Shown here in pieces: positions 5,094-12,167 of a DNA stretch of 12,167 nt. A model generated the notes under the pieces. It was not told where the DNA came from. It did no database searches and was given only the letters and a program-made list of their open reading frames with translations. The translations under genes and the position numbers were made by a program. Within the stretch, counting starts at the first letter, position 1; every line of letters starts with the position of its first letter. The DNA is from JBJKRW01 sp046704445 (GTDB lineage: Bacteria; Patescibacteriota; Microgenomatia; UBA1406; GWC2-37-13): contig JBJKRW010000092.1 in assembly GCA_046704445.1 (NCBI GenBank), positions 1 to 12,167 of the forward strand. The letters run 5' to 3'.

Positions 5094-7604
5094 TCAGGGC
5101 TGAGGAGTGGGAGTCGGCGTAGGAGAAGTTCCGAACAACGCTTCGCTGCAGTGAACCGCGTTTTCCGTTCCTTTGATAAAGTATTCTGTTCTTCCGAAGT
5201 AACATGTTTTTCCCACTACGTCGTCGGGCATAGTATACCATTGGTTGTCCGGCCCGTAGTTTTTCAGTAAATAACTCATTATCCTGTTCCAGATGGGAGC
5301 CGCCCCGGTAATTCCCGAAACCAGATATCGGTTCATCGGCGTATTGTCGTTATTTCCTACCCATACCGCTACAAGAAAGTCGGGGGTATATCCTATGGTC
5401 CAGTTGTCCTTGACGTCGTTTGTCGTACCTGTCTTGACCGCTACCCTGTATCCCGGAATTTCCAGACTTGAATGAGAACCGAATTCCCATTGTCTGGCAA
5501 AATTGTCCGAAAGAATGTCGGACATGATATACGCAATACCGGGATCAAGCACCCTGGTTCTGAACGGGCGGAGTTCATTAAGTACTTCACCGTTCGCGCC
5601 GTCTACTTTCAAAAATCCTGTAATCGGTACCTTGTATCCTTCATTTGCCAACACTCCGAAAGCTTCGGACATATCCACCATTTTAACTTCCGCCCCCCCC
5701 AGCGTAAGCGACAGACCGTAACGTTCGGGATGAGTCCAAGTAGTAATCCCCATCTGTTGCGCGAAATTAACAAAATTGCTTACGCCTATAGCATTTAGAG
5801 TCTTAACCGCCGGCACGTTAAACGAATTCGCGAGCGCATACCGCAGGGGAACATTGCCGTGAAATTTATTGTCGTAATTTACCGGACGATAGGGTGGCGA
5901 ACCCGGAACACTGAATACCGTAGGACTGTCGTTTATGATGGTTGCTTCGGTGAACCCCTTTTGAAGCGCCAGAGAATACATGATAGGCTTGATAGAACTT
6001 CCGGGTTGACGCAATGCCGTTGTAACATTAAAGGCCCCCGAAGGCGAATTAAAATAATCGGCGGAACCCACCATGGCAAGAATCTCTCCGGTTGAAGGTC
6101 TGGTTATCAACACCGCCGCATTGGTTACATGCATGCCGGTTAACTTCGCAAGCTCCTCGTTTACGATTTTTTCCGCTTCGTTCTGGATATCAAGATCAAG
6201 GGTCGTGGTCACTTTCAACCCGCCCTCTTCCACTTGAGCGATTCCGTATAAAGATTCCAGATTTGCCTTGGTGTAAAACACAAAATGAGGAGCGCGGATT
6301 GTAGTCTTCGGAGGAACTATTTTTAATGGAGCTTTTTCCGCCTGATTCATGGTATTCATGCTTATGTAACGCTGCTCTTCCATCGCCTGCAATACTTCGT
6401 TTCTCCGCTTTACGGCGGCTTCGGGATTATTGAACGGAGAATACGTGGACGGAGCCTGCGGTAAACCTGCAAGAAGCGCAGCCTCGTCCAGACTCAAATC
6501 TTTCGCTTGTTTTCCGAAGTATGTTTGAGCAGCTTCTTCAATGCCGTATGATGAACCTCCATAGGCCACTTGATTCAGATACATTTCCAGGATCTGGTTT
6601 TTTGTATACAGTCTCTCTGTCCAAAGCGCAAGTATCATTTCCTTGATTTTTCTCTGGATTGTCCGTTCTGGAGTCAACAGAGACGATTTCACGAGTTGCT
6701 GCGTAATGGTTGATCCACCCTGTAACCCATGATGAAGTGCCATATCCCTTATTGCCCTGAGGATTCCGGATACCAACGAAATTCCGTTATGATGATAAAA
6801 ATCCTTGTCTTCTATCGCAACCGTTGCTTCGGCAATGTATTTCGGAAGCTCATCCAAAATAACCGGAGTTCTGTTCTGGTCATGATAAATTTCGTACAAT
6901 ACCTTTCCGTTCCTGTCATATATATGCGTAGAAAGTGAATAGTTGACTTTTCCGATCATGTTGGGAAGCGGAAGCGATTTCACAAACACATACGACTGGT
7001 ACACGAATACCATGATAAGTGTCACTATCGACCCCAGTAAAAAATATCTGAGTTTGATGGTGATGAGCTTTGACCGTTTGTGATGAATGGGGGCTGGCAT
7101 TTTACTTTGAACCGGTTCTTTCACTTTGGTTTTCTTTTTTCTGAAAAACTCTCCGATCTTTGAAAAAACAGCGTTTGTCCTGATACGCCATCCTATTGAC
7201 AAGCGGGTAAAATTTCGCATTGACAGTTTCTTTCCGGGACGTGCGCGACGGATCGAATCGAACGGTATTGAAACTGACGGTATTCGGACACGGGGAATCC
7301 GGATTGTCGGAAACCGAAACTGCGGAATACGAAATGAAGGCGTGTGAAAGGTAGGAATACGGTACGATTTTATCTTTAATAGATATTTTTTGATATATTT
7401 TATTATAGTAAGTTGCAGTAATCTCGACCTTGATACCGAAAAGGAATATAGTTTTGAGATAGATATGAAAGGAAATGCAATTATGTTCTTGGTTATCTCT
7501 CCTATCCAGATTACCGACCGTATTACGCCAAATGCGGACTTGAAAATAATATGTAATAGTGACGACAACAATAACCTAAATCTTTCTTCTGGGCCTGTTT
7601 TCAT
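5094..7604 (-). CDS. Class A penicillin-binding protein (PBP1A type)
   Basis: Bifunctional peptidoglycan synthase: an outer glycosyltransferase polymerises lipid II and a transpeptidase crosslinks stem peptides. With the ATG at 7604 it has 836 residues. The order is a long basic, probably cytoplasmic N-terminus (1-185) holding a pentapeptide repeat (80-114) and two hydrophobic patches (about 11-30 and 40-55); a membrane helix (about 186-206); the GT51 domain with AIEDKDFY (catalytic Glu265) and GGSTITQQLVKS (297-308); the transpeptidase with SSIK (536-539, nucleophile Ser536), SFN (594-596) and KTGT (724-727); then two cysteines (801 and 819) that could form a disulfide, and a PTPTPTPQP tail. 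The frame opens further up at 7697, inside the sortase gene, but a good promoter places transcription start at the 7604 ATG. N-terminal tails this long are unusual for the family, which normally has a short one. Confidence 0.95.
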   Translation of the reverse strand: MKTGPEERFRLLLSSLLHIIFKSAFGVIRSVIWIGEITKNIIAFPFISISKLYSFSVSRSRLLQLTIIKYIKKYLLKIKSYRIPTFHTPSFRIPQFRFPTIRIPRVRIPSVSIPFDSIRRARPGKKLSMRNFTRLSIGWRIRTNAVFSKIGEFFRKKKTKVKEPVQSKMPAPIHHKRSKLITIKLRYFLLGSIVTLIMVFVYQSYVFVKSLPLPNMIGKVNYSLSTHIYDRNGKVLYEIYHDQNRTPVILDELPKYIAEATVAIEDKDFYHHNGISLVSGILRAIRDMALHHGLQGGSTITQQLVKSSLLTPERTIQRKIKEMILALWTERLYTKNQILEMYLNQVAYGGSSYGIEEAAQTYFGKQAKDLSLDEAALLAGLPQAPSTYSPFNNPEAAVKRRNEVLQAMEEQRYISMNTMNQAEKAPLKIVPPKTTIRAPHFVFYTKANLESLYGIAQVEEGGLKVTTTLDLDIQNEAEKIVNEELAKLTGMHVTNAAVLITRPSTGEILAMVGSADYFNSPSGAFNVTTALRQPGSSIKPIMYSLALQKGFTEATIINDSPTVFSVPGSPPYRPVNYDNKFHGNVPLRYALANSFNVPAVKTLNAIGVSNFVNFAQQMGITTWTHPERYGLSLTLGGAEVKMVDMSEAFGVLANEGYKVPITGFLKVDGANGEVLNELRPFRTRVLDPGIAYIMSDILSDNFARQWEFGSHSSLEIPGYRVAVKTGTTNDVKDNWTIGYTPDFLVAVWVGNNDNTPMNRYLVSGITGAAPIWNRIMSYLLKNYGPDNQWYTMPDDVVGKTCYFGRTEYFIKGTENAVHCSEALFGTSPTPTPTPQP
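7263..7367 (-). repeat. Seven in-phase pentapeptide codon units (x-F/I/V-R-I-P)
   Basis: Residues 80-114 of the penicillin-binding protein are SYRIP, TFHTP, SFRIP, QFRFP, TIRIP, RVRIP and SVSIP, with a degenerate eighth (FDSIR). Proline recurs every fifth residue and arginine or another polar residue sits two before it. The 15-nt units differ in codons, so this is an old, diverged array rather than a recent slippage product. It lies on the cytoplasmic side of the main membrane helix. Confidence 0.85.
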
Positions 7605-7606
7605 AC

Positions 7607-7633
7607 GGCCCATTTTAACATATATTATGGGCC
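7607..7633 (-). promoter_or_regulatory. Operator-like palindrome over the PBP promoter
   Basis: GGCCCAT and ATGGGCC form a perfect 7-bp inverted repeat around a 13-nt centre, covering part of the spacer, the -10 box and the transcription start. A third half-site (GGCCCA, 7595-7590) lies inside the first codons. Half-site centres are 21 and 17 bp apart, compatible with a dimeric regulator bound on one face of the helix. As RNA the first two arms could form a stem, but only if transcription starts upstream. No regulator is encoded nearby. Confidence 0.35.
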
Positions 7634-7640
7634 TTTTCAA
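7612..7640 (-). promoter_or_regulatory. Promoter for the penicillin-binding protein gene
   Basis: TTGAAA (7640-7635), a 17-nt spacer and TAAAAT (7617-7612) match 5/6 and 5/6. The ATG at 7604 begins 7 nt after the -10 box, so the message should start at or within a base or two of the ATG and be leaderless. The -35 overlaps the TGA stop of the sortase gene. Confidence 0.65.
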
Positions 7641-8386
7641 CGCGAGGATGAGGGAAGCTGCGTCAATTTTGCCTTGACGACCAATCTCTTCCACCATGTT
7701 CCCGGAGGAACACAGGTGATTAGAGTCAGATAAGAAGCATCTGTCTGTTGATCCAGAACCGAGATCTTGTCGGGGTTGACAACAAACATATCGTAGACTT
7801 CGTATTCATACTGAATTCCGTTGACATCCACATATATTTTGTCCCCTTTTTCCAGGGAAGGAAGATAGGTAAAGATGGTTTTATAATCTTTACTGTTATA
7901 AAGCTGGGGAAGAGTCGAATGTCCGAATATGACCACGTTTCCGTATTCACCCGGCATGGATTGGGGCAGATAATGGACCAGATATTTGGAAAGGTCCTCA
8001 CCTCCTACCACAACGTGGGCGTCCTTTATGTTGATCTTAGGAATTGAAAGATAATAATCCTTTATGTTTGTATGCGCCTGCATAACGGACTGGGGTTTTG
8101 TCGGGAACCACAGATCCGCCTGGGTAAAATCACGAAGATTGTTTGAAAACATGGTAAAGCTTCCCAAAACAGAACTCGCCTGCTCCAGAGACGTAATTTT
8201 ATCGTGAGGTACGGGGGTACGCACATTATTCTGAAAAAAAAGACGCGAATAGAGTTCAAACGATAAGATCGGATAAAAAGACCAAAAGAGAAGCAACGCT
8301 CCTATCGTAAGCGATATATACGAAGCATAATGAACCGCTTTTTTTTGGGGAGACGTATTCTCCTTCAAATATCTGTATAAAGGCAT
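7637..8386 (-). CDS. Sortase (cysteine transpeptidase)
   Basis: Membrane-anchored transpeptidase that cuts sorting signals of surface proteins and joins them to an amine acceptor such as cell-wall peptide or a pilin lysine. In 249 residues there is one N-terminal membrane helix (about 20-44), a linker, then the sortase barrel from about 110. Catalytic residues are His156 in VIFGHST, Cys225 in TLITC and Arg234 in WWKRLVV, each in the expected order and spacing. The single N-terminal anchor and overall size suit class D or E-like enzymes; the exact class is not settled by eye. It begins 4 nt after the stop of the upstream gene and its 3' end carries the promoter of the penicillin-binding protein gene. 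No protein fully visible in this window ends with an LPXTG-like signal, so its substrates are elsewhere. Confidence 0.92.
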   Translation of the reverse strand: MPLYRYLKENTSPQKKAVHYASYISLTIGALLLFWSFYPILSFELYSRLFFQNNVRTPVPHDKITSLEQASSVLGSFTMFSNNLRDFTQADLWFPTKPQSVMQAHTNIKDYYLSIPKINIKDAHVVVGGEDLSKYLVHYLPQSMPGEYGNVVIFGHSTLPQLYNSKDYKTIFTYLPSLEKGDKIYVDVNGIQYEYEVYDMFVVNPDKISVLDQQTDASYLTLITCVPPGTWWKRLVVKAKLTQLPSSSR

Positions 8387-8390
8387 AGTT

Positions 8391-10448
8391 TCATTCCGAA
8401 GAACTCACAATCTGAATGTTGTTCCGGAACACAGGCATGAATAGTCCAAGCAAAGGAATGGGATCCTGGTTGCTCAATTGATACGACGTAACATGATACG
8501 AATTGCGCAGTATGTCCTTCACCTGTGCGGAGGTCTTTATTGTCAGCATAACCTGAAGCTTATTTTTGTCTACAGACTGAACCGCCTTGGCGTTTGCGGA
8601 AACATCAAGCGAAACCGTATTCCCGTTCACCCTCACGGATTTAATCGAGTAATAGATACTGTCCTTTGTCAGGCTTAACCCGCTTCTTACCTCTTTCTGA
8701 AGTGCAGAGATAAGCCTATCCCGCATGGCGTTATCGTCATAATACTGGTAGCTGTAATCTACTTTTGCTTGTCCGTTGACGCTTTGTGCTTCCTCACCCA
8801 CTTCTTTTGAGTACGTAATTCTGTTTATGGAGGTGGAACTCAACGAATCAATAATCTTCTCCTGTGCGGAAACGTTAACCGTATTCCTCATTTTTGTTTT
8901 TGCCTGACTGAGAATAGTTTTGTCCAGATTATTCAGATCATTCTTAGACACCGTTGTTACCTGTTTTGCGGACCCACCGGTGAATGAACTGTCATTAATT
9001 GCATAGTATATTGTTTCGGCGAGTTCGTCAATTTTAAAACGCTTCCCTTTGTCTATGTTGTATGACGGACCGATGTCACCGGCGGTAACCGACCCCTGTT
9101 CCTGACCCGGAACCGTTTCGTTACTTGATGAAATGGATGCCGACGCAACTTTGACATCGTTATCAAGAGTAAAAGAGAGGTTATCAACGGTTAGGTCAGT
9201 TCCCTGGTTAAAAGTTTTTTGTACATTATCGAAATTGTATATCGTTACGGTTCCCGTCGCCTTTTTTCCTACCTGATGAGTTCCCGTCGCCGGCTGACTT
9301 GCGCTATAATCCGCAGATGCGGTAGCAACCTGGATCAGCAACGCAGAAGGATCGGAACCCGAGTATGAACCGGTAACCGGGACGTCCGAAGAAACAGACT
9401 GCGAAGAAACAAAAACAGTGAGTTTCGCCTTATGCAAAAAGTATTCATTCAAAAAAAGACCAAGCAATATAATGACTATCCCGAACAATACACCGATCGA
9501 TCTGGAAACTTTGAATCGGGCAAAAAAAGAAGGAATTTCCTTAAAATTAACGCTCGGCTTTATTTTTGCAAATCCTGAAAATACGGAAAAAAAGGGAAAC
9601 GAAGATTTTGACTTTGAGGTTGACGGAACGTCTTGCTGTACCGGTTTTTGTCCCGGATCACCGCCGACGACAAAACCCATGATCTCCTTTTTTCCCTGAT
9701 CGGAGGATTGGATAGAGGTTTGTTTTTGAGCAACCTGCTGTTCGAAAATACGCGCAAGACCCGTAATTATATCACTGTTTTTAACGATTTCTACCCGCGG
9801 AATCTGCGCAAAAAGTTTTTCGCTCCAACGGTACGATATGATTTTTGTAGACGCGTCGTCAAGATCCGTGGAATTATAAAGAATCATACGCGCCGGCAAT
9901 AAAAACATCCCTTTCATTTCATTAAAACCCTCAAGCAGGTCTTCAATCAGATTGCCGGTATGTGCAATAACCTTTAAAAACGATTGTTTGCCTCCCTTGT
10001 AGACCATCATCGTCAATTTTGTTTTGTCGATTTCTATCAGAATTGCGGTCAGCGGCATCTCTTCCCTTACTTCAAGAAAACGGACCACGGCCTCATAACA
10101 TTCAATATATCCAAGCGCCTCCAACTCAAGGTTTTTTACGATATCCTTGATTTTTTGAAGATACTGCTTTTTTATGTTCTGGGTATGGGGATCAATGAAG
10201 TGCGAATAGACGAAAAAAATGGTTTCCCTCAATTCCGCGTGGGTAGATTTTTCCAGTTTCAGCAATAGTTCGTCGATGTCTTCAACAATAGTATCCCAAC
10301 CGTTCGTGTACGTAAACTTTTCCTGATGTATAACGGTAATTTTGCCGTTCTGAAGTACCATTACTATTCCTATTCCCTCCTGTTCCTTTAGAAACAGGCC
10401 CAGATACGTATTTGATTGTTTTTTGTGTGAAAAAAGCGGTATATCCAT
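8391..10448 (-). CDS. One-pass protein: PilM/FtsA-like cytoplasmic part, baseplate-J-like outer part
   Basis: A 685-residue protein of the kind common in Candidate Phyla Radiation genomes, with no known precise role. Residues 1-235 look like a degenerate actin-fold (ASKHA) domain of PilM or FtsA type: a first strand with YLGLFLKEQEGIGIVM (15-30), a second hairpin TAILIEIDKTKLTMMVY (134-150), and a third RMILYNST (187-194). The glycine-rich phosphate loops expected of an ATPase are missing, so nucleotide binding is doubtful. Residues 236-315 form a polar, Ser/Gln/Lys-rich linker; a membrane helix spans about 318-337. Outside, residues 395-475 (KKATGTVTIYN, then GSVTAGDIGPSYNI) resemble the baseplate-J-like beta domain seen in such proteins; 480-685 is mixed alpha/beta and ends with a hydrophobic stretch before SSSE. 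It lies between the solute-binding protein (7-nt gap) and sortase (4-nt gap) genes, so a surface-structure role is inferred. Confidence 0.75.
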   Translation of the reverse strand: MDIPLFSHKKQSNTYLGLFLKEQEGIGIVMVLQNGKITVIHQEKFTYTNGWDTIVEDIDELLLKLEKSTHAELRETIFFVYSHFIDPHTQNIKKQYLQKIKDIVKNLELEALGYIECYEAVVRFLEVREEMPLTAILIEIDKTKLTMMVYKGGKQSFLKVIAHTGNLIEDLLEGFNEMKGMFLLPARMILYNSTDLDDASTKIISYRWSEKLFAQIPRVEIVKNSDIITGLARIFEQQVAQKQTSIQSSDQGKKEIMGFVVGGDPGQKPVQQDVPSTSKSKSSFPFFSVFSGFAKIKPSVNFKEIPSFFARFKVSRSIGVLFGIVIILLGLFLNEYFLHKAKLTVFVSSQSVSSDVPVTGSYSGSDPSALLIQVATASADYSASQPATGTHQVGKKATGTVTIYNFDNVQKTFNQGTDLTVDNLSFTLDNDVKVASASISSSNETVPGQEQGSVTAGDIGPSYNIDKGKRFKIDELAETIYYAINDSSFTGGSAKQVTTVSKNDLNNLDKTILSQAKTKMRNTVNVSAQEKIIDSLSSTSINRITYSKEVGEEAQSVNGQAKVDYSYQYYDDNAMRDRLISALQKEVRSGLSLTKDSIYYSIKSVRVNGNTVSLDVSANAKAVQSVDKNKLQVMLTIKTSAQVKDILRNSYHVTSYQLSNQDPIPLLGLFMPVFRNNIQIVSSSE

Positions 10449-10455
10449 ACTGTTA

Positions 10456-12012
10456 TTATTCTATTTTATACTGATTCAAAACCTGGGACACTCCCTGTTG
10501 TGCCGTTTTCAACGCTTCGGAATATGACACTCCCTGTATTGTAGCGTTTACTGCGTTTTTAATATACTGATCTATCTGGTCGTTAAGCCCGTTGTCAAAC
10601 GTGCGGTCGATTGTGGGAATTGATACAAACGAATCTGCCTGTTTGATTACCGGGCCTATATACTCATTTTGCACGAGAAGTTGTGCCATATCAACCCTGG
10701 AATACGGCTCTCCGAAAAGTCTCGTCTTTGTTTCAATTTCGTAAAGTTTGGTCATGCTGTCCTTTTGTGTGAGATATTTTAAGAACTTCCACGCCTCAAG
10801 CTGATTTTTACTGTATTTGGAAACTCCCTCAACCCAGTAGTTTGCAATGGATAGCGCCGGAGAACCCGGAACTGAAGGAACTGCGCTCACTTTAACAGAA
10901 ATGTCGGGATTCGCGCTTTTGATCATAAGAACATCCCATGACGGAGCAATAATCATCGCCACCTTCTCCTGGATAAACGCGGTTATTGAATCCGGCATAT
11001 TATCGCTCCAAAAACCCTGCGGCTCTTCCGCAAACTTCCTGTAAATTTCCAGCGCTCCCGCCGCTTCGGGCTGGTCAAGTTTTTTTATATCTCCGCCGTT
11101 TTGCATGAGCATCAGTCCAAAGATATCCGAATAATGTTCAACGTTTGAGGTTGTTCCCAACGCGATTCCGGAAGTAATGAGATTTCCCTGCCTATCCTTG
11201 ACCGTCAATTTGGTGACGTCGTTGGTCAAATCATCCCAGGTTGCGGGAGGAGACTGAATACCGGCTTTTTTCAGAAGATTGTCATTATAAATAAGTACCA
11301 GGCCGTCTATTTCCAAAGGAAGACCATAATAATAGTTCCCCACTTTCAGATCCTGCTGCGCGACCTTGTAAAAAGTTTTTTCGAATTCTGAATTCGGCAT
11401 CACCGAACCCGGAATCGGAGCCGCCAACTGACTGATTTCGGGCAACCAAGTATTGTGAAACCTGAAAATATCCGGACCCTGTCCATTCTGGCTCCTCGCA
11501 ATCAACTTATCCCTGTACTCCTGAGGATCCATCATCTGATACGTTACCTTAACGTTGGGATGCTGTGAATGATACTGATCAATCAACGGCTGGAACACTT
11601 CCATGCTTACCCATAAACCCCCATATGTCAGATTGACCGCCTGAGGTTTCGAACCGCCTCCAAACAGCACTTTTAACAAAATAAGCAGTACGATCACAAA
11701 AAAAACAACTCCCGCAATGATGATAAAGTATTTGTTCTTGTTTTCTTCAAACATCACGGGAGGCGCATCGCTGGGCAGCTGATTTGGTTCTTGTCCGATG
11801 CCTTCTGACGAGGGAGTTTCGATTTCCGGAGGCACCTCTTCCGGCTGAAGCGGCTGTTCGGGTTGATTTGTTGAATTATCGGCTACCGGCACGCTTTCGA
11901 AAATCGGCGGATTTTGATCATTTTGGGAGCTGTCGGACACCGGCGGCTGATTCTGTTGTTGATTATTCGAATTTATTTGATTTTCATCATTATTTTTCTT
12001 ATTATCATCCAT
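10456..12012 (-). CDS. Membrane-anchored extracellular solute-binding protein (family 1 type)
   Basis: Family 1 solute-binding proteins capture sugars or similar ligands outside the cell for an ABC importer. In 518 residues, the first 92 are disordered, rich in Asn, Gln, Pro and Glu, and probably cytoplasmic; a membrane helix (95-117) follows; the bilobed binding domain starts at about 125. Family features include the opening strand and helix (LWVSMEVFQPLIDQYHSQHP, 133-152), the GPDIFRFHNTWLPEI segment, GLPLEIDGLVLIYND in the hinge area, and the late W.FLKYLT motif. An anchor helix replaces the usual signal peptide or lipobox. No permease or ATPase gene is in the window, so transport is uncertain; it may serve as a surface-binding or assembly protein. 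It is the first gene of the envelope operon. A TATCAT (12027-12022) with a poor -35 could be its -10, giving a very short leader; no Shine-Dalgarno is seen. Confidence 0.85.
   Translation of the reverse strand: MDDNKKNNDENQINSNNQQQNQPPVSDSSQNDQNPPIFESVPVADNSTNQPEQPLQPEEVPPEIETPSSEGIGQEPNQLPSDAPPVMFEENKNKYFIIIAGVVFFVIVLLILLKVLFGGGSKPQAVNLTYGGLWVSMEVFQPLIDQYHSQHPNVKVTYQMMDPQEYRDKLIARSQNGQGPDIFRFHNTWLPEISQLAAPIPGSVMPNSEFEKTFYKVAQQDLKVGNYYYGLPLEIDGLVLIYNDNLLKKAGIQSPPATWDDLTNDVTKLTVKDRQGNLITSGIALGTTSNVEHYSDIFGLMLMQNGGDIKKLDQPEAAGALEIYRKFAEEPQGFWSDNMPDSITAFIQEKVAMIIAPSWDVLMIKSANPDISVKVSAVPSVPGSPALSIANYWVEGVSKYSKNQLEAWKFLKYLTQKDSMTKLYEIETKTRLFGEPYSRVDMAQLLVQNEYIGPVIKQADSFVSIPTIDRTFDNGLNDQIDQYIKNAVNATIQGVSYSEALKTAQQGVSQVLNQYKIE
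11977..12005 (+). promoter_or_regulatory. Promoter for the gene starting at 12022
   Basis: TTGATT (11977-11982), a 17-nt spacer and TATTAT (12000-12005) predict a start near 12012, some 10 nt before the ATG. The boxes lie inside the first codons of the divergent solute-binding protein gene. Confidence 0.5.
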
Positions 12013-12021
12013 AGTAGTTTT

Positions 12022-12167
12022 ATGATATCAAAAAAATCAAAATATAAAAAGCTCGTGCGTATTGCGGCAGCATTCATTGTAGTGGCGGTTATATGCTTCC
12101 TCCTCGGCGGTTTTGTGTTATATAGACATGTAGAACAATACCGCAACAGGGTACTCCCGAACGTATT
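12022..12167 (+). CDS. Partial membrane-anchored protein, N-terminus only
   Basis: The first 48 codons of a gene that runs off the right edge. A short basic start (MISKKSKYKKLVR) is followed by a hydrophobic helix of about 21 residues (14-34, ending GGFVLY) and then VEQYRNRVLPNV. The layout, an anchor helix followed by a 'LPNV' or 'YPGV' strand, resembles the N-termini of envelope proteins with VanW, peptidoglycan-binding or L,D-transpeptidase domains in this kind of genome. Too little is visible to name it. Only 9 nt separate its ATG from that of the divergent solute-binding protein gene. Confidence 0.6.
   Translation, partial: MISKKSKYKKLVRIAAAFIVVAVICFLLGGFVLYRHVEQYRNRVLPNV

Noticed and set aside
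5072..5098. CCTGAAA/TTTCAGG dyad between serS and the PBP gene as a two-way terminator
   Set aside because: The 13-nt loop, AT-rich stem and lack of a T-tract on either strand make it unconvincing.
7605..7697. Longer PBP start at 7697 overlapping the sortase gene
   Set aside because: The predicted promoter at 7640-7612 lies downstream of it and points to the ATG at 7604; the extra residues add no recognisable signal.
2011..8393. UGA recoding as in Gracilibacteria
   Set aside because: TGA terminates frames at 2011, 5094, 7637 and 8391 exactly where the protein ends are expected, so the standard bacterial code fits.

Overview
The window looks like a piece of a streamlined bacterial genome of the Candidate Phyla Radiation (Patescibacteria), perhaps Microgenomates. 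This is inference, not proof. Genes are packed with 4-13 nt gaps and no start has a clear Shine-Dalgarno sequence. Several starts sit within about 10 nt of a -10 box, as in leaderless mRNAs. Proteins typical of that group are present, such as a one-pass protein with a baseplate-J-like outer part and a membrane-anchored solute-binding protein. TGA ends several genes (2011, 5094, 7637, 8391), so the recoded UGA of Gracilibacteria/Absconditabacteria does not apply.

Left block (1-3048, minus strand, read right to left): three genes that I cannot assign to a pathway. The first-transcribed (2011-3048) and second (1080-1817) are diverged paralogues of one unrecognised family. The third (1-1026, runs off the window) resembles the HIT/GalT superfamily with an altered histidine motif. 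Each has a stem-loop plus T-tract just before its start codon. The middle gene also has its own promoter and a roughly 150-nt leader with two tiny overlapping reading frames and mutually exclusive stem pairings, which is what a transcription attenuator looks like.

Centre (3138-5083, plus strand): a good promoter drives a two-gene unit, an RdgB/HAM1-type nucleotide pyrophosphatase with an altered base-pocket motif and seryl-tRNA synthetase. It converges on the next unit with only 10 nt between stop codons.

Right block (5094-12012, minus strand): a cell-envelope operon in the order solute-binding protein, PilM-like/baseplate-J-like one-pass protein, sortase, class A penicillin-binding protein. 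The last gene also has its own predicted promoter inside the sortase 3' end, probably giving a leaderless message, with a GGCCCAT/ATGGGCC palindrome over it. At the right edge a divergent membrane-anchored protein begins at 12022. All members of this block act at or outside the cytoplasmic membrane: peptidoglycan polymerisation and crosslinking, covalent protein anchoring or processing, and surface binding.

No tRNA, rRNA, CRISPR array, insertion sequence or phage genes were seen. No gene-free stretch exceeds 300 nt; the longest is the 193-nt leader at 1818-2010.
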